From the NCBI GenBank assembly GCA_910577575.1, contig CAJTOG010000001.1, positions 211,526-275,525 on the forward strand: a stretch of DNA of 64,000 nucleotides, read 5' to 3'. Within the stretch, counting starts at the first letter, position 1. Each line of letters begins with the position of its first letter. The notes under the pieces were generated by a model. The model saw only the letters and a list, made by a program, of their open reading frames with translations, ran no database searches and was not told where the DNA came from. Source of the stretch: an uncultured Ruminococcus sp. GTDB lineage: Bacteria > Bacillota > Clostridia > Oscillospirales > Ruminococcaceae. A program made the translations under genes and the position numbers. This document shows positions 17,252 to 25,337 of this stretch, one piece after another.

Positions 17252-18181
17252 GTGAGCTTTGAATATATGATTACAAATGAGGAAATAAGAGAAAAGATGT
17301 TTGATTTTCTCAATCCTGAATACAGAAGCAAATATGATTTGGATGTAGATAATATCAACTGGACAGACGGCGTTTATGACAGTGAAAGCGGAATTTTTCT
17401 CACACTTATTTATTATGTGTCTGACAGCATTTCACGTTGTGATACAGATTATTACAGCTATATTGCAATTACGGACAAAGGCAATATTTTCAGGGTTGAT
17501 AATAACAGCGTTAACGGAAAAGGCTGGGATTTCAGTATTCCTGAAGAATATACAAATCTTTCAGATAATGTAAAAGAGGGCATAGAGTTTTACAGAGTTA
17601 ATCATTATAAAAGCAGAAGGAATTTAAGTGAGGAAAAGCAAGAAGAACTCGAAGAAATTGAAGAAATTATGTACGACAGATGCCATAAATTTTTTCAGAT
17701 AAGATGCGAGGAAGACGCACTTAAGCTGTTTGAACTGCATAGATGTAATGAGGGTATTATCTATAATATTTATAATGGGGAAACAAGCGATAATTTCGGG
17801 AAATATGCAACAGATGAGAAAATACTCATCTGGAGGGGCAGAAAATATACTGAAACACTCATGTCAATCATCAAGCATTCAAAAAACAATGAAAAGGATT
17901 TGTTGCAGAAAAAATATGGTGATGCTATATGGTATTTCGGACTGGGGACAGATGATACATATGATGAGCTTTTCTGTAAGGCTGTAAAAAGCTCCGTTGA
18001 GCATGACTTTATGCCGGGTGGTTTTTCCGGAATCGATAAGTATATAGAAAGATATGTCCGGAAATATCCTGATAAAGTGAAAAATCTTGAACCTTTGCTT
18101 GATTTCCTTGACGGAGTTAAAAAAGACAGATACTTGGAAGCTGAAATGAAAAGGGCAAGAAAATTAATTGGTGGGATTTGA
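17252..18181 (+). CDS. Hypothetical protein, no recognised family
   Basis: 309 residues, GTG start with TGGAGGAA at 17238-17245. The protein is acidic, soluble and rich in aromatic residues; a glutamate-rich stretch (EEKQEELEEIEEI, about residues 127-139) looks helical. No signal peptide, membrane segment or catalytic motif is visible. It lies alone between the nfnB terminator and a strong promoter, so it is a single-gene unit. Function unknown. Confidence 0.8.
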   Translation: MSFEYMITNEEIREKMFDFLNPEYRSKYDLDVDNINWTDGVYDSESGIFLTLIYYVSDSISRCDTDYYSYIAITDKGNIFRVDNNSVNGKGWDFSIPEEYTNLSDNVKEGIEFYRVNHYKSRRNLSEEKQEELEEIEEIMYDRCHKFFQIRCEEDALKLFELHRCNEGIIYNIYNGETSDNFGKYATDEKILIWRGRKYTETLMSIIKHSKNNEKDLLQKKYGDAIWYFGLGTDDTYDELFCKAVKSSVEHDFMPGGFSGIDKYIERYVRKYPDKVKNLEPLLDFLDGVKKDRYLEAEMKRARKLIGGI

Positions 18182-18198
18182 ATTATCAGGCATATTTC

Positions 18199-18227
18199 TT
18201 GACATAATTACTCATATATGATATAAT
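18199..18227 (+). promoter_or_regulatory. Consensus sigma-A promoter for the glycan export operon
   Basis: TTGACA (18199-18204), 17-bp spacer, TATAAT (18222-18227), about 40 bases before the first gene of the glycosyltransferase/ABC unit. Confidence 0.88.
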
Positions 18228-18268
18228 ATTTTAAAACTGTCCATAAAATTCAAGCAGGAGAAATTATA

Positions 18269-18742
18269 ATGGAAAAAAACATATATGAGAAAATTTTTGA
18301 CATCTCCAATGAAAATATGCAGAAATCAGGCAACAGATTTGCACATCCTAAATCTGCATTTTTATGCTATGCAGAGCTGGACCCTCATAAAGTGGATTTG
18401 ATTGAGCTTTCAAAAGTAGAGGCAGACAATTCTGAGTTTCTGGATATTGCATATATAAATCTGCTTAACAGACCTGTAGACCCTGACGCTTATCAGAGTT
18501 GGAAAAAGCATTTCAATATGCCTGAATGGCAATTCCGTACTCTTGTTATACAGCGTCTTGTTTCTTCAAAAGAGGCTACAGTCTGCCATAAACGTATTTA
18601 TAACAATATCTTTGTAAGGAAAAAACTTTCTGCCAAAAAAGATTCGCTGAAAAGCAAGGCAATGGAAAAGCTTTTGCCAGTTTACCGCAGACTTCCTGAA
18701 AAAATAAAAGCACCAATCCGAAAGCTTGCAGGAGGTAATTAA
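18269..18742 (+). CDS. DUF4214-like protein in glycan export operon
   Basis: 157 residues. 'EFLDIAYINLLNRPVDPDAY' (about 70-89) matches the core of DUF4214, a motif seen beside or within glycosyltransferases and surface proteins. The C-terminus is basic (KKLSAKKDSLKSK, later 'IKAPIRKLAGG'). It is the first gene after a consensus promoter and ends 2 bases before the large glycosyltransferase, with the GGAGG for that gene inside its end. It may help place or tether the glycosyltransferase, but no biochemistry can be read from sequence. Confidence 0.65.
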   Translation: MEKNIYEKIFDISNENMQKSGNRFAHPKSAFLCYAELDPHKVDLIELSKVEADNSEFLDIAYINLLNRPVDPDAYQSWKKHFNMPEWQFRTLVIQRLVSSKEATVCHKRIYNNIFVRKKLSAKKDSLKSKAMEKLLPVYRRLPEKIKAPIRKLAGGN

Positions 18743-18744
18743 CC

Positions 18745-21261
18745 ATGAAGAAAAAACTTTATATAGACTTGTCAATGATTATGCAGGTTAATTATATGAC
18801 AGGCGTTCAGCGTGTTGTACAGGAGGTTACTCTCAGACTTCTTAAAAATGATGCTTTTTCTGTAATATTGATTTGCTATAATTCAGAAAATGAGAATTTT
18901 AAAATTATTGACAATAATAAATTTTATGATTTCTTTGCAAATCATATTGGAACTAAAGGTCAGTGCTATACTCAGAAATCGCTCGGATTTCACGAACTGA
19001 AAACGGGTGCAGTTTTTCTTGATATGGACAATACATGGAACTGTCGTCTCGGAAGAAGTTATCTTTATCCGATTCTGCGAAAGACAGGTATTCAGATTGT
19101 TAATTTTGTTCATGATATTCTTCCTGTTACTGACCCGCAGTATTCCCATGAAAATACTGTTATGCACTTTATCGGATATATCGGAGCAGTTATTGAGTAT
19201 TCAAGTCATGTATGTTTTTCTGCAAATGCTGACGCAGATGCTTTCAGTAAACTATGTTCTCAGCTTGAAATGCCAATGCCAAGTTATTCAGTAATACCGC
19301 TGGGATGTGATTTGAAAGTCAAGGAATATACAGACCCTGAAACTCTTCCGAAAGATGATGATGGAAATATTCTGCCCGAATACCGTCATCTTGTTGTACA
19401 GCAGGAAGTTATTGACGCTGTCGGAGCAGGAAAGTATCTTCTTATGATTGGAACTGTTGAACCGAGAAAAAATCACAGAATTGTTATTGATGCACTTGAT
19501 GCAGGGCTTGATATAAATGTGATTATAGTAGGAAAAATGGGCTGGAATACAGGCGAACTAAGAAAACGCATAATAAATCATCCTTTTTATAATACCAAGC
19601 TGTTCATGCTGAATAAAGTCAATGATGCGGGGATAAATTATCTGTATCAGAATGCATATCTTCTTGCTTTTCCAACTTTTAATGAGGGATTCGGGCTTCC
19701 TATGGTAGAGGCCTTTCAGCATGGAACGCCTGTTATAGCCTCTGATATTCCTGTACTCCGTGAAGTAGGCGGAGGATTTGCAGACTATTTTGACAATACT
19801 GACTGTAATGCACTTGTTGAATATGTTAAGGAGTGTCAGAAAAATCCTGAATATTATAATACAAAAAAAGAGCTGCTGAAAAAATATAAACCTGCATCAT
19901 GGGACGATTTTTCAGAAAAAATGTCTGTTGTTTTGCTTTCTGAATCAAAAGAAAAAGGACAGGTTCCGCAGGTTGTAATAAAACAGATGGTTGTTCTTAC
20001 AGCAAGGCATGAAGATATTATGAAATCATTACCATTTATTGAAGCATATATGCCTTTTATAAAAGAACTTGTTGTATGCTGTCCTGAATGGAATGTTGAG
20101 CCTTTTAAGGAAAATTATAAAGGAAATTTAAAACTTATTTTCCGTACTGACGACCAACTTCTTAATGGAAGACCGCTTCCTGACGACCATCAGGCGAGAA
20201 ATTTTTTCCTCAGGTGTATGATTATGGGGCTTGATATTCTTGATGATGTTTTTATCATGACTGATGATGACTACAGACCGATGCAGCTTATGACTCAGGA
20301 AGTTTTCCTCAAAGACGGAAGATATCAGTCATATTATTTTTATGATTTGAAGGAATGGCAGGGAACCTACAATAATTACAGCAGTTTTGATTCCGGTGCA
20401 TTTCGTACCCGTGATTTTCTTGAATCACAGGGTTATCCAACTTATCAGTATTCATCTCATCAGCCACAAGTTATTGATAAACGCATTTTCTGTGAGATGC
20501 TTGAAACCCATAAGGGAATTGAAAATAATCCATATGATGAATGGAGTACTTATTTCAATTTCGGTATTTATCATCATCCTGATTTATTCAAGCCCTGTCC
20601 TAATGTTTCAATGTGCTGGCCGGGAAAGCTTACAAGCTGGAATCTCTATCATATTCCTGGTATTTTCCTGTTTGAAAATTACTATGCAGAAATGTATGAA
20701 GAAGGCAACATATTTGAGGGATTTTCTCAGGAATATTATGATGGTATTGATTCAGAAAATCAGGAAAAGGCTTTTCTTTTCCGTAAAGCTATTGAACAGC
20801 AGTTTGATGAGCGGAAGGTTTTTGACAGTTACAGTCGTTTCTATTTTGACCAAGAGGGTGAATATCCTGCAATGATTATTCATATAGACCCAAAAACTCA
20901 GACTTTGGAACTTCATGCTCCTGATTATATTCAGTTTCAGCATGACTGCTGGACAAGAGTACCAGTAGTAATCACTGAGGAAGTCTATAAAAAATATGTC
21001 GGAAAAGTACTGAAGGTATCATATCATTTCAGAAATACTCTTGATGTGCCTGTGCTTAATTCTCCTGAAATTGAAATACAAACAGGTGACCTGAAACTTA
21101 TGCTTCCTGTACGTTCACCAAAAACAAGGATAAAACAGGGAAGTATGCTGTTTCAGGCGAAAATAAAAGAACCTGAACAGCCTTTGGCTGAAGGTGAAAC
21201 ACCTGTTCCGAATCCGCCGCTCGTGGTTTCGGCAAAGCGTATTTCACTGATTTTAACCTGA
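18745..21261 (+). CDS. Large glycosyltransferase: GT4 domain plus second transferase-like domain
   Basis: 838 residues. Residues about 1-400 are a GT-B family 4 glycosyltransferase: 'TGVQRVVQEVTLRLL', 'LLMIGTVEPRKNH', 'AFPTFNEGFGLPMVEAF' with the donor-binding E-x7-E. About 405-660 is a different domain with 'FIMTDDDYRPM' (DDD as in metal-dependent or Stealth-type phosphotransferases), 'SSHQPQVIDKRIF' and 'YHHPDLF'. The remainder is beta-rich. It probably joins sugars of a surface polymer exported by the following ABC transporter. A Stealth-like capsule phosphotransferase role for the middle domain is a guess. Confidence 0.8.
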   Translation: MKKKLYIDLSMIMQVNYMTGVQRVVQEVTLRLLKNDAFSVILICYNSENENFKIIDNNKFYDFFANHIGTKGQCYTQKSLGFHELKTGAVFLDMDNTWNCRLGRSYLYPILRKTGIQIVNFVHDILPVTDPQYSHENTVMHFIGYIGAVIEYSSHVCFSANADADAFSKLCSQLEMPMPSYSVIPLGCDLKVKEYTDPETLPKDDDGNILPEYRHLVVQQEVIDAVGAGKYLLMIGTVEPRKNHRIVIDALDAGLDINVIIVGKMGWNTGELRKRIINHPFYNTKLFMLNKVNDAGINYLYQNAYLLAFPTFNEGFGLPMVEAFQHGTPVIASDIPVLREVGGGFADYFDNTDCNALVEYVKECQKNPEYYNTKKELLKKYKPASWDDFSEKMSVVLLSESKEKGQVPQVVIKQMVVLTARHEDIMKSLPFIEAYMPFIKELVVCCPEWNVEPFKENYKGNLKLIFRTDDQLLNGRPLPDDHQARNFFLRCMIMGLDILDDVFIMTDDDYRPMQLMTQEVFLKDGRYQSYYFYDLKEWQGTYNNYSSFDSGAFRTRDFLESQGYPTYQYSSHQPQVIDKRIFCEMLETHKGIENNPYDEWSTYFNFGIYHHPDLFKPCPNVSMCWPGKLTSWNLYHIPGIFLFENYYAEMYEEGNIFEGFSQEYYDGIDSENQEKAFLFRKAIEQQFDERKVFDSYSRFYFDQEGEYPAMIIHIDPKTQTLELHAPDYIQFQHDCWTRVPVVITEEVYKKYVGKVLKVSYHFRNTLDVPVLNSPEIEIQTGDLKLMLPVRSPKTRIKQGSMLFQAKIKEPEQPLAEGETPVPNPPLVVSAKRISLILT

Positions 21262-21270
21262 GGTGCGGAT

Positions 21271-22050
21271 ATGTTTAAGAATTTGTTTGCAAAACTAAAG
21301 AAAAATCAGTTTCTTTTTGAAGAACTTGTAAAACGTGATTTTAAAAAAAAGTATAAGCGTACTTTTCTTGGAATGCTTTGGAGTATACTTTCTCCGTTGC
21401 TTCAGTTGATTGTCATGGCAGTTGTGTTTACAAAATTCTTCGGCAGAAATACACAACATTATATTATATATCTGTTTTCAGGAAATCTTATATTTTCTTT
21501 TTTCAAAGAATCTACAACCGGCGGAATGCATTCTCTCATGTCGAACGCAAATATAATTAAAAAAATCAATCTGCCTAAGTATATGTTTCTGCTTTCAAAG
21601 GAAGTTTCATCATGTATTAATTTTGCACTGACTTTAGTGATATATTTTATTTTTGTTGCAATTGACGGTATACCGTTTTCATTCAGATTTATTATGCTTA
21701 TTTATCCTGTTGCCTGTCTGCTTGTGTTCAATATAGGAATAGGATTTATACTTTCAGCATTATTTGTTATTTTTAAGGATACTCAGTACCTTTATGATAT
21801 TTTTACTCAGCTTCTTATGTACCTTTCAGCTATTTTCTACACTGTCAATATTTATCCCGAAAAAATTCAGAAGCTTTTTTATTGTAATCCAATATATGTA
21901 TATATTACTTATTTCAGGCGGATTGTTATAGACGGTGTGATACCTTCAGTTGAGATGCATATGCTTTGTTTTGGTTATGCTTTATCAGTGCTTGTTATAG
22001 GTGCATTGATTTATAAAAAATATAATTATAAATTTATGTATTATATGTAA
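21271..22050 (+). CDS. ABC-2 permease for polysaccharide or teichoic acid export (Wzm/TagG-like)
   Basis: 259 residues with about six hydrophobic segments (around 30-50, 65-80, 110-130, 140-165, 175-195, 230-250). The N-terminal 'LVKRDFKKKYKRTFLGMLWSILSPL' is the interface helix typical of Wzm/TagG permeases. It exports lipid-linked glycans across the membrane with a Wzt-like ATPase, here 480 bases downstream. It follows the glycosyltransferase by 9 bases. Confidence 0.9.
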   Translation: MFKNLFAKLKKNQFLFEELVKRDFKKKYKRTFLGMLWSILSPLLQLIVMAVVFTKFFGRNTQHYIIYLFSGNLIFSFFKESTTGGMHSLMSNANIIKKINLPKYMFLLSKEVSSCINFALTLVIYFIFVAIDGIPFSFRFIMLIYPVACLLVFNIGIGFILSALFVIFKDTQYLYDIFTQLLMYLSAIFYTVNIYPEKIQKLFYCNPIYVYITYFRRIVIDGVIPSVEMHMLCFGYALSVLVIGALIYKKYNYKFMYYM

Positions 22051-22164
22051 TTTACTGCCTGTAGAAATATAACTTTTAAATCACAGAATGTTCATAATTA
22101 ACAATAGGAAACAGAATCCTCAAGATTAAAATCATATGATTTGATTTATAGAGATGGTAATTAT

Positions 22165-22402
22165 ATGTATTATGATATGTATCTCAGCGGAGAAATATTT
22201 GTAGGTGAAGAGGCATTGTGGAATAATAATATTCCATTAGGGAGCATGAATCATGCGTAAAAGAATAATAGAAGAGAATTTCAGTGGAAATTTTTTAAAG
22301 GAAGCTTTAATAAATTTTCTAAATGGTAAGCTATATCGTGGATTTGAATATTACAGTAATGGAGAATACACATATAAATATATTGTAAACGAAAATTTTT
22401 AA
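22165..22402 (+). pseudogene. Degraded sequence with two overlapping small reading frames
   Basis: The 483-base gap between permease and ATPase holds a 31-codon frame (22165-22260, 'MYYDMYLSGEIFVGEEALW' onward) that opens after a stop and has no start upstream, overlapping a 49-residue frame at 22253-22402 ('MRKRIIEENFSGNFLKEAL' onward) preceded by GGGAG. Both look like pieces of small unknown proteins left after an insertion or deletion in the operon. The 49-residue frame could be expressed. No promoter is clear. Confidence 0.35.
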
Positions 22403-22533
22403 ATGGCTTCAGAGATATGAAACTATATAGAGATTCTATAATATATGACTGCTTTTTTCATGATAGTATTATAAAATAAATTGTAATTTAATGCGGATAA
22501 TCTTTATGCATTATGCAGTCAGTGGGGTGAAAT

Positions 22534-23271
22534 GTGAAAAAGATTGAATTAAATAATATATCTGTATCCTATATTGTAGGAGATTTTTCAAATGTTGGAC
22601 TGAAAGATGTCATTATCCAGAAGCTCAAGGGAAACTATACCAAAAAAGAATTTGAAGCACTCAAGGATATTTCATTTTCAATTGATGAAGGTGAACTGCT
22701 GGGTATTATAGGGACTAACGGAGCAGGTAAATCTACTCTCTGTAAAGTGATTTCGGGTATTATGCGTCCTACTTCCGGTACGATGGCAGTCCGTGGAAAT
22801 ATAGCGTCGCTGCTGGAGCTTGGCACAGGTTTTGATGGTGATTTGACTGTAAAGGAAAATACTTTTTTGAGGGGGGCAATGCTTGGATATACAAAATCCT
22901 TTATGAATGAAACTTATAAAAGTATTATTGAATTTGCGGAGCTTGAAGAATTTGAGGACAGGAAATTTTCACATCTTTCTTCCGGTATGAAATCAAGACT
23001 TGCATTTTCAATAGCCTGTCTTGTAAAACCTGAAATTTTAATACTTGATGAAGTATTGTCAGTAGGCGATGGTGCATTCCGTAAAAAAAGCGAACAGAAA
23101 ATGCTTGAAATTATTAGAGGCGGAGCAACTACGCTTCTTGTATCTCATTCACTTGAACAGATAAGACGTATGTCAACCAAAGTACTCTGGCTTGAAAAAG
23201 GAAAACAGATTGATTTTGGTGAAACCAAGGAAATATGTGATAAATATGAAGTATTTCTTAAAAAGAAGTAG
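22534..23271 (+). CDS. Polysaccharide ABC transporter ATPase (Wzt/TagH-like)
   Basis: 245 residues, GTG start after GGGGTGAAAT. 'IGTNGAGKSTLCKVISGI' (Walker A), 'SSGMKSRLAFSIA' (signature), 'EILILDEVLSVGD' (Walker B), 'LLVSHSLEQIRRM' (H-loop). The N-terminal 'LKDVIIQKLKG' segment before the ATPase is common to TagH/Wzt. It powers the Wzm-like permease 21271-22050. It has no C-terminal carbohydrate-binding module, so the polymer end need not be recognised by this subunit. Confidence 0.93.
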   Translation: MKKIELNNISVSYIVGDFSNVGLKDVIIQKLKGNYTKKEFEALKDISFSIDEGELLGIIGTNGAGKSTLCKVISGIMRPTSGTMAVRGNIASLLELGTGFDGDLTVKENTFLRGAMLGYTKSFMNETYKSIIEFAELEEFEDRKFSHLSSGMKSRLAFSIACLVKPEILILDEVLSVGDGAFRKKSEQKMLEIIRGGATTLLVSHSLEQIRRMSTKVLWLEKGKQIDFGETKEICDKYEVFLKKK

Positions 23272-23279
23272 GTGATTAT

Positions 23280-23525
23280 ATGGGGCTTTTTCAATGCCAT
23301 TGCTGTGGATATTATACTTTGAGTTGTACTGGAGAGTATGATATATGTCCTGTATGTTTCTGGGAAGATGACCCTTATCAGAAAGAATTTCCTGATGATG
23401 CCGAAGGAGCAAATCGTGTAAGTCTGAATCAGGCAAGAAAAAATTATGCTGAATTCGGAGCGTGTGAGAAAAGATTTATTGATAATGTACGCAAGCCGTT
23501 TCATGATGAAAAAAGCACCTGCTGA
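23280..23525 (+). CDS. Small CPCC-type cysteine-rich protein
   Basis: 81 residues starting 'MGLFQCHCCGYYTL' with CxCC and 'CPVCFWEDDPYQ', the pattern of the CPCC cysteine-rich domain family, which probably binds zinc. Molecular function of this family is not established. It begins 8 bases after the ATPase stop and its last codons form the 5' arm of a terminator, so it is the final gene of the operon. Confidence 0.8.
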   Translation: MGLFQCHCCGYYTLSCTGEYDICPVCFWEDDPYQKEFPDDAEGANRVSLNQARKNYAEFGACEKRFIDNVRKPFHDEKSTC

Positions 23526-23539
23526 AAAACAGGTGCTTT
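23512..23539. terminator. Bidirectional terminator
   Basis: A perfect 10-bp stem AAAGCACCTG/CAGGTGCTTT with an 8-nt loop ends the glycan operon (+) and the GNAT gene (-). Confidence 0.85.
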
Positions 23540-23544
23540 ATATT

Positions 23545-23988
23545 TTACAGTTTTCTTTGCAGATAAATCATATCTTTCAATTGGATTCCGCATTCATATA
23601 TGGGATGATTATAATTGTCTGTAAAAAAGTTCCTGATGATGTGAGAACGGATGAATCCGCATTTTTCATAAAAAGGAATTGTCAGCGGACTGTCTCCTGT
23701 TCCAACCTGTAAAACAGAATATTTTTCTTTGTATCTGTCTGCAATATATTCAATAAGAGCTTTTCCGTATCCCATTTCCTGATAGTCCGGTTCTGATGCA
23801 ATGTTTTTTATTTCCAGTATACCATTGCCCACGTCTGTGACAACGCATTCAGCTTTGATTCCATTATCATTCAGAACATACATAGTTCCTTTATCAAGAT
23901 AGCGGTCTATCATGTTTTCCTGCTCATCTGCCAATAGCAGTAAAGAAATATATTTCTTTTTATTATTTTTTACTTCTAATATTTCCAT
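23545..23988 (-). CDS. GNAT-family N-acetyltransferase
   Basis: 147 residues. 'IKNIASEPDYQEMGYGKALIEYI' (acetyl-CoA binding motif A, with the Q/G-x-x-G/A-like loop 'QEMGYGKA') and 'FYEKCGF' (motif B) are clear. Substrate cannot be told. Its start is 5 bases after the stop of the LRR gene upstream, so it may share that transcript. Confidence 0.85.
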   Translation of the reverse strand: MEILEVKNNKKKYISLLLLADEQENMIDRYLDKGTMYVLNDNGIKAECVVTDVGNGILEIKNIASEPDYQEMGYGKALIEYIADRYKEKYSVLQVGTGDSPLTIPFYEKCGFIRSHIIRNFFTDNYNHPIYECGIQLKDMIYLQRKL

Positions 23989-23993
23989 TTTTA

Positions 23994-25337
23994 TTAATCA
24001 ACTATATTTTTATAGTTGTCTTCTTCCTCTTTCTGCTTTGCGATTTTGTCAGCTTTTCTTACTGACATGGGTGCACCTTTTTTTCCTCTTGCCATAAGTA
24101 CAGCGGCAAATACTATGACAACAATGACAATTCCGATGAAAATTGTTACAAATGCTATATTTTTAAGGCTTTTGTCTACTGTTGAGTAATCTATTTTATT
24201 GTCCTTTGCATATTTTAAACCTGCCGAATCAGAATAAACGCTCATTTTTACTGATTTATCCAGAACATAATTTCCACTTTCATCAAGAGTAAATCCGAAT
24301 GCATTGCTTCCCATTGAAACAACACTTTTCGGAATACTTATTTGTTCAAGTTTCGGACAGTCTGTAAATACGCCGTTTCCGATAGTTTCAACCCCCTCGG
24401 GAATTATTGCACGGTTCAGGGCAGAACAATTGTAAAATGCACCTTCACCTATTTCATTTAGTGTTGTAGGCATATCGGCTGCTTCAAGTGAGGTACAGAA
24501 TTTGAATGCAATCGGTGATATAGTTTCAAGACCTTCAGAAAAATCAATGCTTTTCAGATTTACACAATAGCCGAAAGCATCCTCACCGATTGTTTTTACT
24601 GATGATGTCAAAAACAGATTTTCTATTCCTGCACATACAGAAAATGCTCCGGGTTCGATAGTTGTTACAGTATTTTCAATATATACATCTCCTGTAAGAT
24701 TTGATACAGCCCTGTAGATATTTGTTCTGTCGGCATTATAAAGTATGCCGTTTTCAAAAATAAAGTTTTTTGTATTATCAGCATTTATATTTTCAATTGA
24801 ACTGCATTCAGCAAATGCCATAGGCTCTATATTGGAAAGTGATTCTGGAAGTTCTATATCTTTAAGTACTGAACATTTATAAAATGAATATGATTCAATA
24901 GTGTTGACACTGTCAGGAATATCAATTGATTCAAGGAGTGAACATCCCATAAATGAACCATTCGGTATAGATGTTATTTTTTTCGGTAATTTTATTTCTT
25001 TAAGTGATGTACAGCTTGCAAATGCATTTACTCCGATTGAAGTAACAGTATCAGGAATTGTAAGGCTTGATATAGCAGTACAGTTGGCAAAGGCATAATC
25101 TGCTATTGCAGTAACGGCATATCCGTTTCTCATCTCCGGTACTGTATCTACAATTGCAGACGTACTGCATTTGGTAAGTGTATAAGTTCCGTTGATTAAT
25201 TCATAGGTAAATACGCCGTCAGTCAGTTCATCTTCAGCACCTTCAAGTGAGTCTGCAAATGCAGGTATTGCAGTAAATGAAAAAATTATCGCAAGTCCTG
25301 CAATTGCTGATACAAATCTTTTAATTATCTGATTCAT
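23994..25337 (-). CDS. BspA-type leucine-rich-repeat surface protein (short)
   Basis: 447 residues. N-terminal signal peptide (basic 'MNQIIKRF', hydrophobic core, 'AFAD' cleavage-like). At least ten BspA-type LRR_5 units follow, such as 'NCTAISSLTIPDTVTSIGVN' and 'ECSSIENINADNTKNF'. A C-terminal membrane segment (about 398-420, 'VTIFIGIVIVVIVFAAVLMA') and a basic tail anchor it, so the repeats face outside. Such proteins bind host or plant material or other cells. Its ATG overlaps the TGA of the longer LRR gene by one base. Confidence 0.9.
   Translation of the reverse strand: MNQIIKRFVSAIAGLAIIFSFTAIPAFADSLEGAEDELTDGVFTYELINGTYTLTKCSTSAIVDTVPEMRNGYAVTAIADYAFANCTAISSLTIPDTVTSIGVNAFASCTSLKEIKLPKKITSIPNGSFMGCSLLESIDIPDSVNTIESYSFYKCSVLKDIELPESLSNIEPMAFAECSSIENINADNTKNFIFENGILYNADRTNIYRAVSNLTGDVYIENTVTTIEPGAFSVCAGIENLFLTSSVKTIGEDAFGYCVNLKSIDFSEGLETISPIAFKFCTSLEAADMPTTLNEIGEGAFYNCSALNRAIIPEGVETIGNGVFTDCPKLEQISIPKSVVSMGSNAFGFTLDESGNYVLDKSVKMSVYSDSAGLKYAKDNKIDYSTVDKSLKNIAFVTIFIGIVIVVIVFAAVLMARGKKGAPMSVRKADKIAKQKEEEDNYKNIVD

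Noticed and set aside
22165..22402. Transposon remnant in the glycan operon
   Set aside because: No transposase fragment or terminal inverted repeats could be found, so it is listed only as degraded sequence.
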